Shown: positions 10,917 through 22,397 of the stretch, piece by piece | Numbering within the stretch: position 1 is the first letter of the stretch | Layout: each line of letters begins with the position of its first letter | Assembly: GCA_003971905.1 (NCBI GenBank) | Contig: RSEE01000052.1 | Span: forward strand, 248,001 to 312,000 | Source of the DNA: Moniliella sp. 'wahieum' | Lineage: Eukaryota > Basidiomycota > Moniliellomycetes > Moniliellales > Moniliellaceae | Length of the DNA stretch: 64,000 nucleotides | Direction of reading: 5' to 3' | The notes under the pieces: model-generated | The model's database searches: none | What the model was told of the DNA's origin: nothing | The model's input: the letters and a program-made list of their open reading frames with translations, nothing else | Program-made: the position numbers and the translations under genes

Positions 10917-11149
10917 ATATGCGGCGGCAGCGAAAATAACGCATGAGTTCTCTCTCTTCTACTCATCTCATCGCCGTCTCCCCGATCTCTGTGGGCAATA
11001 CTATCGCTGTACGACGGACAAACACGGGCAGAGCATTGCAACGCATGCAATGTAGCTTACATTTACAATTCCAACATCCCCCACACCCCCAACCTTGCGT
11101 GGGTGGCCCACAACTCCCCTCCCCCCTCCATGCAGCACTCGGTCCTTCG

Positions 11150-13596
11150 CTACGCCCCCGACGTGTAGCGCCCCGTCAGCTCCACCACCAAGCCCGCGGC
11201 AAACATCAACACATAGGCAAGGAGCAGCGCAGTGCCCGTCTGCCGCTCCAGCGTCCACTTGGACCGCACCAGATACCCCAGCAGAACCACCAGACACCAC
11301 GCACCCGCCCCGGCAATCAGCAGCGGAGCGTGGCGTGCACTGTCACCTTGCCGTGCGGCCCATCCGGCACGCGGGAAGAAGATGGTCAAGCTGCCCGCCA
11401 GCCCCACCCCCGCGTCAAGTTGAGCAACGGGGTGGCAAAGCAGGCGGCAAGAGCCATGTGCGGTGGATGCGTGCCAGCGCCAGGTTGGCCACCAGGTCGC
11501 CGAGGAGTTGCCCAGCGCAACACAGTCGCACCGAGAACTAACGAGAAGGTTAGAGTCCAAGTACAAGCACAAGCATGGGCAAGCGGGAGGAGCGGAGAAA
11601 AGGGGACGTACCAGCTTGAGAGACTCCCATTGCTTCCCCCACATCTTCCGCAAGTCCACCAGCCAGCCAACGGTCGTCGTGATCCACAGGACACTTGTGA
11701 CAAATGCCAGCGTTAAGGGGCAAGCTGATGCCACCGACTGACAGTAGGCGCGAGAGCAGCAAGATAGCCCTCTTCCATCGCGCCAAGGGGCGGGATGAGC
11801 TGTTCAGAGGGAGGGGGAACTGCCCAGACGGGTGGTCCGCTCCGAGTCCCAACTCGTCACGATCGGTCCAGAGGGTCTGGAGCGAGTGCGTTGCTCAAGC
11901 CAGTGGCGGCGCGCTGAGGATCGTACCTACCAGGGCGCGGGTGGGGAGGGATAGCGCTTCGTGCGGCCAGCCATTTCCTCCGGACCAACCGACCGCAAAA
12001 ATGGTCCAGCCCAACATGGCCGCCACCAAGGCTGCCTGGACTGGAGAAAGGCGCTGCGTCACCGCCCCCCATTTACTCCACAAGCCCATGGCACGGAGCG
12101 AGGATGTGTAGACACCTGCCCACCTAGGCACATAGGCCGTGTCCGACGGGCTATGTTCTGGCCAGGTGGACCAACCACAAACCCGGGCACAATCCAGCGT
12201 GGAGGGGGGGAAGTACAATCGCCCTCGCTGCCTGACGAGCGGCGGCGCGGGAACGCGCCTGAGCAGCAATGTCCCGACGCTTGTGGGTGCGTGCGCTCGT
12301 TGGTTCAGTGGCGGCCGTAGTGGATGTTGATTCGGCCTGAGCTTGAGCATGTTCCGCCGCCGCGGAAGGGATGGGAATGGTAAGGAGAAACAGAAGAGAG
12401 GAGGTGCTCAGAGGGCCAGAATACGGGTGCTGATGCTCTCGCCTGCCTTGCCGCGGATGACAGGCAAGGCGGGTAACAGGGCAAGGCGGAATGTACGCCA
12501 GCGGGAATGGGGGGCATAGTCTTGCTCAGAGATTGGTGGGGCGTTGTCTCCGTCAGATGCTGCCTGCATGGGAGGTAGGGGACGAGGACAAGGGTGAGCC
12601 GGGGTTCTCAGCAGGTGGTTGTTGGAGGGAAGAAAAGGAGAGAGGAGAGGAGGGAGAGAGGAAATCAGCGGGGTCGGGTGTCTCCATGCTTGATCCGACC
12701 AGCCAGGGTGCTTTTGATGCACAACGCCTATCGGTGGTAAATCGATGGAGAGAAGGACGAGGTAGCCCATCAAAGAGTTCGTCGTGCGGTGTAGAGTCCT
12801 CATCTAGGCTCTGGGCTTCGCTCCGGATATGGATGCTTCTGCATCAAGATGAGCCACCACCGCGAAACTCGAGGGCGGCCAGCAGGGAATGGGAGCACCA
12901 GAGCCAAGGCATGGTGACGCGCATCGGCCCCATTGTCCTCGGACTCGGACTCAAAGGGAGAAGTGTTCGGGCTCAGTACGGGACGGGGGAGCGCATCATG
13001 GGGCAGCGCAGAATCGTCGCGATCAGGCGGGAGGCGGATCGGGCCAGTGCCATCAGGGCGGAGCAAGCGACGGAAGAAACGAAGTCCCGCGGGAGGGGCC
13101 AGCACTCGGCGGCGTAAAGAGCGTAGAGGGCCAAGAAGGCAATGCATGAGCGTAGGGTAAATCCAGCAAAACAGATAATCCCCACCAAGGCGCCCGACAC
13201 GCCCACGATGAGAGCTGCAATATCGCGGGCAAAGGCACGGCGGGGCAAGCCCAAATGAGACCTGTGGGGCGGGTAGGAAGTGGTGGAAGCAGGGCAGGCG
13301 GCTAGGATGACGACGCCCGCAACAAGGGTGGATACGAGGGCGGCGGCACCCAAGAGCTCGCCGAGCGCCAGCTGAGCGGCACCGCGGCGGACGGCAGCCA
13401 GCGCACCCGCGGCATCGGGGGCAGCGTTGCCCAGGGCCAGCAGGGTGACCCCGGCCGTGGGTTCATCCAGGGCCAATGCGTCGGCGAGGGCGGCGAGGGC
13501 GGGGGCCAGAAAGGTGCTGCTGACGAGGGAGAGAGAGATGAAGAGCTGGCCCACGACCGCTAGGCTGGCGAGCAGCGCGGGCGGCGGCAGAGCCAT
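11150..13596 (-). CDS. NCLX/CaCA-type sodium(cation)/calcium exchanger, frame-broken
   Basis: Membrane antiporter of the cation/Ca2+ exchanger superfamily, closest in motif to the SLC8B1/NCLX group. From 13596: MALPPPALLASL, then helices with LDEPTAGVTLLALGNAAPD (first alpha repeat, near 13450) and LALGELLGAAALVSTLVAGVVILA, then further helices to about 13000. A long hydrophilic loop (DELFDGLPRPSLHRF... near 12770) covers roughly 12400-12900. The second alpha repeat reads ATVLALGNSLGDLVANLALAR once two shifts near 11450-11530 are bridged, then LAACFATPLLNLT, GVGLAGSLTIF and the last helices with LLLAYVLMFAAGLVVEL, stopping at 11150. Both alpha repeats with their acidic residues are present. 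Frame breaks near 12970, 12400, 11895 and 11450. Confidence 0.8.
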
Positions 13597-13683
13597 GGGC
13601 GCGGGGAGGGGGGGAAGGGGGAAGGGGGGGAGCGGCAGGGGCTCGGTGTGAGCGGGACGAAAGGGGTGTTGTAAGTGGTAGCA

Positions 13684-13728
13684 GCCAGGGATCAGGAATC
13701 AGGGATCAGGGATCAGGAATTGATCAGG
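13684..13728. repeat. Short ATCAGG-type tandem repeat
   Basis: Imperfect tandem copies of GGGATCAG / GGAATCAG spaced 7-8 bases apart, in the presumed promoter of the exchanger gene. Confidence 0.6.
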
Positions 13729-14326
13729 TCGCGTGTGGGTTCAACTGAACGTCAACCGAAGTTGCTCGCGAACACGACGACACAGCATCCTATCCAACAT
13801 TTCAGAACGCCAAGCACGGCCCAACAGCGCCTCGTCCAGCTGGCACCAGCGCTGTTGCAATCATTAAGCATTAATCACCCCTGCGCCTCAGCGCCAGCCT
13901 CAGCCTGAGGCTGAGGGCTTGGTGCCTGAGACCCTGAACGCAGATACCAGGACCAGGCCCAAAATACACAGGCATGGCAGTGGCAATGGCAACGACAGCA
14001 AAGAGCCGCCCACTGCACCATCAAACACTCCGTGGACAAGCCGGGGCTGCTCAAGCTTCAAGCACGACGGCCTTTTGGCGCCACTGTAACCAAGGACGTG
14101 CATGTGAGAGAGAGACGGATACGCATCACGTCGAATCGAAATCGATGGAGCGGCAGCAGCACTACATTCGCCAGTGAGCATGCCGTTTGCATATGGCGCA
14201 GCATGTGTGGGGGCATGGCCCAACATACTTGTGCCCAATTATGAAGATGACGAGGTCAAAACGGACTGGTGCCGCACTGCCTGCGATCCCGGACCGTTTT
14301 GGCAAGCAGAGATACGCCGAGTCCAT

Positions 14327-14346
14327 GGGGGGCATATAAGCCCCCC
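14327..14346. promoter_or_regulatory. Orphan GGGGGG-CATATAAG-CCCCCC element
   Basis: A TATA core flanked by six G and six C, similar to the G-TATATATA-C palindrome 114 bases before the GRG-1 start. I see no recognisable gene downstream on either strand within 1 kb. Confidence 0.3.
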
Positions 14347-16659
14347 AATCGAAAACCCGCTTAGGTCAAGATGCGATGCGCGGCGAAAGCAAATAGCACC
14401 GCGCCCAGCCTGCCCCCCCTGACGCACGTCTATATGGATTCCTGCGGTGTCGGGATCAGACCCACATGGTCGCCCTTCTAGTCAGGGCCGGATTGACTGG
14501 TCTCTGATTTGTTAATCTAGACCCTGTTTTCCCCCTTTGCCTATGCTCCCCTTTCTTTCTCTGTGTGATTTAGTTCGCATGTTCTCTTCTTCTCCAAGGC
14601 ATATATACCTCGCCATCTTTCCATTCGATGAATATGATCCTCATCCTTTCCCCATCTCCATATCCTGCTATGGATGCGATGTATGGCCGTCTTGATGAGA
14701 ACGGGGGGTCCTGTTTTCTCTGATATCCACTGCTTTGGCATCTCCGTTGGTTTCACCTATTGAAATTGGGTATGATGTTGGGTTCTGGAGCCTGTATTTT
14801 GCCTCCCCCCGTCTCCCTCAATCATCTATAGGCCCTTCGGCGATAGTCATATGCCATGCATGTCCCAATGCATATCATCCACATACGAAGTTTTTTAACC
14901 ACCCACGTATGATTGATCCGAGATGAGCTGTATTCTCCAACCTCGATCAATTGGGGTCGTGACTCTGAGACCACTGTGATTCACGTCGGCTTCAGACGGG
15001 GGATCATTATAAGAGAAGTATGTGTGTTTTTCTAATGTGTGACATAACTGCACTGAATGACAGGGAACGGATTTTGGGCCAGGGAGCGGCGTAGAGAATT
15101 GTTGAAAGCAAAACCAAGGGAGAAAGAAGAGCACTACACTGACTGGAGAAGGAGGTTTGGCTGGATTCAGAAGTGTGGGAGGGAGATTGCTTCGGATGCC
15201 GACAGGTATTCATTCAGGCTGCATGGAATGGCGCCTTATATACCAGAGGAGAAGGAGAAGCTATCACACGGTAGACCACGCGTGATGAGGGGAAAGAGAC
15301 ACAAAAGGGGACAAGGAAGATCTAGAACAAGGATCATACCCGCATCCTGTGGGAATGTGTGTGTGATCCGTCAAGAAGAGAGGCTTTCTTGGTCGGAAAG
15401 ATGGGAAGGGACGTTGTGCACTATAATGATCAGCTCTCATCTGAGAGAGGTATAGCGCCTGAAAACTCTTGTGTGGGGAAACAAGAGAACGGGAAAAGAC
15501 AAGAGAACATATTAACTGCAGATATAGAAGAGAAAGGATAGAAGAGAAATGAAGCGCAACCAGGAAGAGATTCTTATAATTGTCTTCCTCTCATCGCATT
15601 CTGGTCTCCCTCGCCTTAGTGACCTTAGCCGCGAATAAGACTGTGGCACGAAGCGAGAGGTTTCACTAATTGAGATTTACACTCTCCCCCGCCCTTATAA
15701 CTAGGAGAAGGTACGGAACTCTGATCAAACAAACGGCGTCGTTAAAGACCGAGAAAATGCAACAGACGACGGAGTACAGAAGAGGATGGCATCGTATTGT
15801 GGTGTGTCGATCCACTTTCCACACATCCATTTTACGCAGGATAGGAGCTCGAGCGCATCTCAAGTATCTCTCTTCTATACAAAAGACTCTCTCGATGCCC
15901 TTCAAAACAGAGAACTTTAAAAGTAGGTTCAACGTCAACGTCCCTGTCAACTATAACTATATCGATCCTATATATAGCAACGTCATTAGTTCGATTAACC
16001 TTCAAGCTCAACCCTTCATCAACCCACATCATACTATTCAATAAAGGTGCTGCCACAGCGTAAGGCTTCCAAGTCGTTTTAACGCTTCAAAAAGACGGCC
16101 TACAGGATTCCAGTTTAAAGCGCTTCAACTACTAAGCACCAATCCTCTTGGCCTTCGGGGGCGCTCTTCGCGCCCTTATCGATTGTTGATTGGTTCGAGT
16201 AACCAATATCTATAGCATTATCGAGATGCATGTGTACAGTTTTCGATGCCTGCGCGCTTAACCTTACATGTGAAAATGCTCAACCGGGAGGCTCAACAGG
16301 GCTCAACGCACTGTACGCCCACATCTACTAGTACTTTACGGGGAAACGGTAATTTTTTAGCCTCCCTGCGAGGTTTGAGTAACTCTACTAGTAGCTACTG
16401 TAAGGGACTATACCGCCTTTAATGATTAATGACGAGCTATAGTAGTGGTCCTAGTGACTACAGGGCAACCAAGCGCGCACAGGGGGTACTGTGGATCGCG
16501 TGTACGGACCTGGTACGGCTGGTGGCGCCGCTGCGTTGTCGGCTTTGGTCCAGACTGCTGAAAGAGGAAGGAAGCCAACTGTAGTGGCAGGTACGAGGTG
16601 TGGCACACACGCGACAGAGCACAGTAGTGACTATCGTGGTGAATTCATTAATCATTCGT

Positions 16660-16692
16660 TTAGCGTTTACCGCGTTTAACGTTAACGTTTAG
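16660..16692. repeat. CGTTTA-type short repeat, copy 1
   Basis: A run of CGTTTAGCGTTTACCGCGTTTAACGTTAACGTTTAG units. The reverse complement of the same unit set occurs at 59262-59299. Both are next to stretches dense in GTCAC/TCACA words. Confidence 0.55.
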
Positions 16693-16879
16693 CAGACGGG
16701 CCACTGTCACATATCACTCCTTCGGTTGCCACACATCACATGCATCACTCTCATGTCACACACAACACACCACACGAATCACGTGTCACATGGTCATCTT
16801 AGCAAGTGGGCCGAGTAATGATCATCGATTTTCGGTCCATATACCAATGGACGTTGGACTATCGACTATTCCAATAGAC

Positions 16880-16909
16880 TTCAAGTTGAAGCTTCAAGCT
16901 TCAAGCGTC
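16880..16909. repeat. AAGCTTC repeat, copy A
   Basis: TTCAAGTTGAAGCTTCAAGCTTCAAGCGTCAAGC block; same unit as the arrays at 17761 and 17979. Confidence 0.6.
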
Positions 16910-17760
16910 AAGCCTGCGAGCCCCATTGGAGAGACTGACGGGGTTCGATATTGCTCGCATGCCTACCTTAGACTCCTTCGTGTCCAGCACTCGCGTTACA
17001 TCCGGTTTGGGAACAAGTAATGGAGGGAGCGAAAGGGTTCTTCGGCCTTAGCTTGATGCCTGAGGACGGTCTGACCGACTGGCGACAAACCCTTGACTTC
17101 CTAATTTGGTTGGCACGAGCTCAGCTAGTAGCATTAAACCCAGTGTCATCCGCAGGATATCCCTCATCGAATGAATGGCCAGCGCTGCAGTGGTCGATTT
17201 GATGATGCTGATGGTGACGGTGATGCAAGCTGCTTCGTGCAACAACGTGCATGGTGCATGGATCCTCGATTACTATATTCCTAGCAAGTTATCATATCAC
17301 ATGTCACAAAAAAGATGGTCTCCACGGCCGATTGCCACTGGAGCTTTTGGAGGGGAGCAAGCAGGAGCAAGCACAGCGACGAAACCAGCAACTCCAGAGA
17401 TGAAAACCCGCTACCAAACTCGTGGCCCACGGACGGAAGAGGTGGGTGAGTTTGGCGGGTCAATGATCCATGATGCATGAGATCTCGATGAATCGATGAA
17501 GCAGCTCTCTGTGATCTGCTACGGTCACATATGTGACGGTGACAACTTCTTAGATCTTGCTGTGAAAGGAAGACCCGATCCGCCACCAGAGCGATGAGGC
17601 ATAGGGGGGCGTATGTGCGTCCTGGGGTGAAACCGGTGAGGCAGGCACTGGAGAGGCCGAGGGTAGTTGGACATGGTACATGGGGTGGCTACGGACAACA
17701 GAAAACGCGTGTAGGGGCGATGCGCGCGCGAAAACCGCGTGCCTTGTAAGTCCCGGCTCT

Positions 17761-17784
17761 GAAGCTTGAAGCTTGAAGCTTGAA
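17761..17784. repeat. AAGCTTG repeat, copy B (inverted relative to C)
   Basis: Three tandem GAAGCTT units. With the array at 17979 it forms an inverted pair 195 bases apart. Confidence 0.65.
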
Positions 17785-17978
17785 AGTCGATCTGCGACGC
17801 ATCAGGCTGATGTGCTGAAGTGGATGCGGAAGATGGATTGGTGTGGGCGCTCATGTTGAGCGAGGGAGCGCGCACGCTGGGTCCGTTTGCCTCCGAAATT
17901 TCAGGTGCGGGGTGCACCCAGTCTCGAGCGTAGCGAGTATCTTCCGCGTGGGTGGTAGAAGCTGAAGCTTCGAGCGTC

Positions 17979-18006
17979 GTCAAGCTTCAAGCTTCAAGCT
18001 TCAAGC
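17979..18006. repeat. AAGCTTC repeat, copy C
   Basis: GTCAAGCTTCAAGCTTCAAGC and one further unit; the reverse complement of copy B. Confidence 0.65.
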
Positions 18007-18382
18007 AGGCAAGCGTGGGGGGGCAGAGCGATACGCCAGGTGCATCTGTCTCATGCCTGTCGCACCGATCATGGGGGCAGTGCGGCGCCGTGCGGTGGAG
18101 ACGGATGCCGTGTGCGTTGCGCCGCCCAGGCATATGCCCAGTCGTGGGTTGCTGCCCCCCCGTGCCGCCATCGCCCTGTCCCGCCCACATGGGGCCCGGC
18201 AGGCACGGGGCCAGCAGACATGCATACCCAATGCCCAGGGCCCCGTCTGGTCCCGTCGGTGCTCAGTTCCTTCGACAGCTGCTCGCCCCTGGTCCTCCTC
18301 CTCCTCCTCCTTCTCCTCACCGCCACCGCTGCCGCCACCGCCGTTGCCCTTACCACACACGCTCCGTGGGCCCGCTGCCACA

Positions 18383-21300
18383 ATGGCCGCCCCCCTTCCC
18401 GCTTCCGTCCCCTCCCTTGTCGTGCGTGCCGCCGTCAGCCACGCGCTCGACGCTGTCCCTCCCGACTTTCCTTCCTCGCCTGCAACCAACAACCTCACCC
18501 AACTCGCCCTTTACTACACCCGCCATCCCGTTCCCCAGCGCTTCAACCCTGGCATTGTCGTCGCCTCCATCATCGTCTCGGCTCTTGGCTCTTACTCACC
18601 CTCCTTCTGCTCTCCAAGCGCACCTCCAACCATGGCTTGCGCAACTTTGCCTGGCTCCTGGGCGCCGCCGTGACTCAAATGGCCGTCGGTATCTGGGGCA
18701 TGCACTTCATTGGCATGCACATGACCTTACGCCCCAGCCGGGCGTGTCGTGGTGGATGCATTTCAACAGTGGCTTTACCGTATTTAGCCTCTTTGTGCCC
18801 CTCGTCGCGCTGGCTGCCGCATTTTACTTTGTCACAGTCAACACCCTCTCGCATATGCGTGTCCTATTCAGTGGCGTGACTGCAGGCGGGATTGTGGCAC
18901 TGATGCACTACTCGGCCTCGTTCAAGACCAACTTTGAGGTGCGGTACAAGGCGGTGTATGTGGTGTTTTCCATCGTGCTTGCTTGTCTGTCGGCGACGAC
19001 GGCGCTCTTCACTTTTTTCCGGTTGCATGCCCAGTGGGCCGACTCATGGTGGAAGCGATTGTTGTGTGCCTTGGTGCTGGCCACCGGGGTGTCGTCCATG
19101 CACTACCTCGGCCAGGCCGCACAATGTTCTTTGTGCCCAAAGAACGGAACCGTATGCTCGCTGTCTTGCACACCACCGACTCCCAGAGCATCAGCACGGC
19201 GATTGCCATTGGCGCCATGTGCGGTGCGATTGTAATTACCTCGTTTGTGCTGACCATGTCGGACCTGTTGCGGGAGCAGGCGGCGCGCGAGAGGGCGCGT
19301 AAGATTGTTGTGTGCTCCGCCACGTTTGACAAGCAAGGTCGTCTGCTCGTCAAGCCCGACGGAACGGTGCCGATGGTGGTGATCGAGTCGGAGATCCAGC
19401 CAAAGGACATGCTGCACTACCTCGACCGGCGACAGCCTTTGTTCCAGTGGCTCTATGCCATCTCGTGGGACTGGGACATGGTTCTCCCCTTTGTCCGTTC
19501 CATCGAGGCGCGCTTCCGTCGGACCCAGCCCGGTGCCAACTCGATCTTAGAGCAGGCCTCGCCCTTGGCCCGCTACTTTGGCCTGATTCGCACCAAAGAC
19601 AAACCCAAGACCCACACTGACGACGATAAGGGCCCCGGCAGCATTGACCTGGGCGAATTCAAAGACCGGTATATCTCTGCTGCCCATCAACTTTCGCTCG
19701 AACTCGCATCCCAATGGAGAACGTGGGTGTGCTGTACGACCGTGTTCCCCAACGGCACGTTGCTGCACCAAGAGCAGGATCAGGAAAAAAGAAGCGAGAA
19801 CGGCGCAATCGCAAGCCGGCCCGGCTCAGCAAGGTGTCTTCTACCGAGAAGCAAAAGGACGGCGATGGGGACACGGCAGATGTGTCCGCGGACGATGTTT
19901 CCTCCCTTTCTTCGGGCCCGGTATCAAGTGTGTTCAATGACGATCATGGCGGCGACCAGGAGGGCTTGCTTCTCTTTCTCGTCCGCGAGGTGGGCAACGG
20001 GGACCACGCCGCGGCCCAAGCCGAGGTGTCGCGGTACGAGGAAAAAGGGTACCGGATGACCGAAACGCGCTTTTTGACTCGCGTCTTGTCGGACCGTCTG
20101 TCGGTGCCCAAGCCTGAAATGACTGAAATGCTCAACGCCCTCAAACTCTATTCCAAGCGGGGCACCCGCCCTGTCGTCCAGCCCGGAGGCGTGTACGTGG
20201 GCATGTTTGGTGTGCGACCCACAACGTCAATCTATGGCGGGTTGGACGTGTTGACGTATGGGTTTGCCAAGCACATGATTCCTGCCTTCCGGGTACCCGA
20301 TGTACCGAAAGTGACACCCGAGATGCGTTCGTTTATGCGGGTGCTAGACCAACTGTCGTTGGACGAAGCGATGCGGACATGCGAGCGCGAGTCGATCCGG
20401 TCCGGGGAGCGGAGACAGTACCTGAGCCAAGATGGTCTCTTGCCTGCCCACGCAGAAGAGGAACTGATTCAATTCCAGATGGCGCTCTTTCTCGCGCTTG
20501 ATGCCCTGGCCAACGCCATGTCGTTTTACCCGCGCATCGCCCAGAGCAGCCGTCTGTCAGCCGAGCTGCTAGAAGTGCCGTCCAGTTTGGACGATTCGTC
20601 ACCGCCGGCGCAAATGATTTTGGTCCAGCCGTGCTGCCTTCGGAGGATGCCGCGGCTCACCGTACGGTGACACTTCGGCCGTCCCTGACCCAAATATGGT
20701 GCCGACCGAGACCAATGGAAACGGGACACCGTTTGTGTTTGTGCCGTACACGCTATTTGCCAAGGCGCAGATGATGTTGTTGCGAGGTCAGCAGGCTGAT
20801 GAGTTTGAAGATGAAGTCACGACCGAGCTGCGTCGGCGTCATCCCAACATGCTTATGGCCGGCACCGAGTTGGACCAGAAGAGGAGGAGGAAGCGGACAA
20901 CAACGATACGTACCGACTCGGCACGCGCAGCGGGATCCGCAATCCCTTGCCACGCTAGCTGCCGCGACGGGGATGGGGACCAACTCTGCCAATCCGGACG
21001 GTCGATCTGGTCGGCGGGCGAACGGTCGGGGAGGGACGAACGGTCGCGCCCGTCCTACCCGCCTGCAGCGCGCGCAAGCACGCTGACTGGTACCGGAACC
21101 GGTCGGCGCGCGTGCGGCCCCGAGCACGGACAAGGACCAACCCTGAAACGTACGAGCTCACGTCGCGGCTTCGGCTCGATCCAACGACCGTTGCTGGGCG
21201 GACGGTTCGGGGACGGAAAGTGCGCAGATTGCAGCAGTGGGCTGCACAGAGACGAGCGCGCGTTCTACTAACGTCCGAGGACCAAGTGTTCGGAGGACAA

Positions 21301-21749
21301 GTCGCAGGCTCAGGTCCAGGTGCATCCTCCCGTCACCGAGCAATTCTCCACCTCGGACAGCTCCCATGTCAAATCCGAATCCACTACCGCTACGGCTCCA
21401 GGGATGGACAGGCGCCAACAGCGCAAGCCCACGTCATTTTCCCCCCGCGCTCGGCAGCACGTGTGCAGATCCACTCGCCTACCGTCGATGGCCGCTACTC
21501 GGTGCCCCTTTCTGACCGTGGCGACGGTGTGGGCGAGGTAACGTCCGGACGCTCCGCTCGCTCCGGGTGGTCCAACCGATCGAATCGTCGCTGGGGCAGC
21601 CGAACCGTACCCGAGGTGGAGACAGTCGTCGGCCGAACCGAACGAAGCGTCACTCCGAGCCCGGCTCACCTCGGACGACTGGTCGTCGCGGCAACTCGAG
21701 TCGTTGGGACGAGGCCCGCGGCCCACTACTGCTGGGGGTGGACTACTAA
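18383..21749 (+). CDS. MHYT-domain integral membrane signalling protein, frame-broken
   Basis: Multi-spanning membrane protein with an MHYT sensor module, first described in bacteria (proposed to sense oxygen, CO or NO through metal-binding Met/His) and present in many fungi. The ATG at 18383 (CACAATGGC) starts MAAPLPASVPSL. Three module motifs are visible: GIWGMHFIGMHM near 18690, VALMHYSASF near 18895 and SSMHYLGQA near 19095, each at a helix end; further helices include FSLFVPLVALAAAFYF and AIGAMCGAIVITSFVL. A long cytosolic part follows: RARKIVVCSATFDKQGRLLVK, a charged RKKKRERRNRKP tract, YVGMFGVRP near 20195, FVPYTLFAKAQMMLL near 20735, then a low-complexity Arg/Ser/Pro tail. At least five shifts (about 18660, 18740, 19120, 19720, 20660). 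The 3' end near 21749 is my best guess. Confidence 0.75.
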
Positions 21750-22397
21750 GTTGCTACCAAACGTACTCTGGCCCCTCTACCTGCTCGGGCCGGGCCCTCC
21801 ATTCAATCACCTTTGTTTCCAAGATGCGATGCATGTATCTGCTCTCTCCGCCCTCCCTTCTTGCAGCCTACTGCTTGCCCCCTTTGGCTGCCACGTTTCT
21901 CTCCGTACCCCTTTTCTCTTACGATACGTTGTAACGTTCTCTGTCCTGATCGATTCCGTTTCATATCCCCTTTGCCCCTCCGCCCTCGCCTCTCCATCAT
22001 GCCCCCTCTGTCCTTGCTCCGCGCTCTGAAACACTGCTTTTCTTCCCTTCAACGACCCGGCATTTCAGCCCTCTACCCCTTTGTTTCGGTTGATGCTTAT
22101 TATAGTGCTTGTCGCATGCATATATGTCTCTCTTTCGCTTAGGCCTATGGCTACTAGGTTGCTGTACTAGTCAAACCGGGACGGGGCCCAGCAGTCGCAA
22201 CTGCACAGCGGCGCAACCAGGATGGATAAACCAAATCATAATCATGCTGCCACAGATCCAACGAACGAATCGAAACCGATCCGGGCCTGGCACCGTGACG
22301 CGTGTCAGGCCCCTCTGAGGAAGCCACGGAGAGAGAAGTGAGAAAGCCTGGGGAAGGCACGAGCGGAGGGGGAGGAGCGAGAACGGGGAAGGGGGGA
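21750..22397. other. Converging 3' flanks of the MHYT and hexokinase genes
   Basis: Pyrimidine-rich, no gene recognised. Confidence 0.4.

Larger units (their letters stand above)
13597..14430. other. Exchanger upstream region, gene-poor
   Basis: No gene recognised. It holds the repeat at 13684, an 8-bp-stem hairpin (CAGCCTCA-GCC-TGAGGCTG) near 13895-13913 and a G-TATA-C block at 14328. Confidence 0.4.
14430..17950. other. AT-richer gene-poor island
   Basis: Base composition is visibly richer in A/T than the neighbouring genes. The open frames present (for example 15057-15455 + and 15670-16044 +) are short, overlap on both strands and match nothing I recognise. Short repeats lie at 16660, 16880, 17761 and 17979. 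It may be a decayed transposon cluster or a replication or heterochromatin segment; the sequence alone does not decide. Confidence 0.45.
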
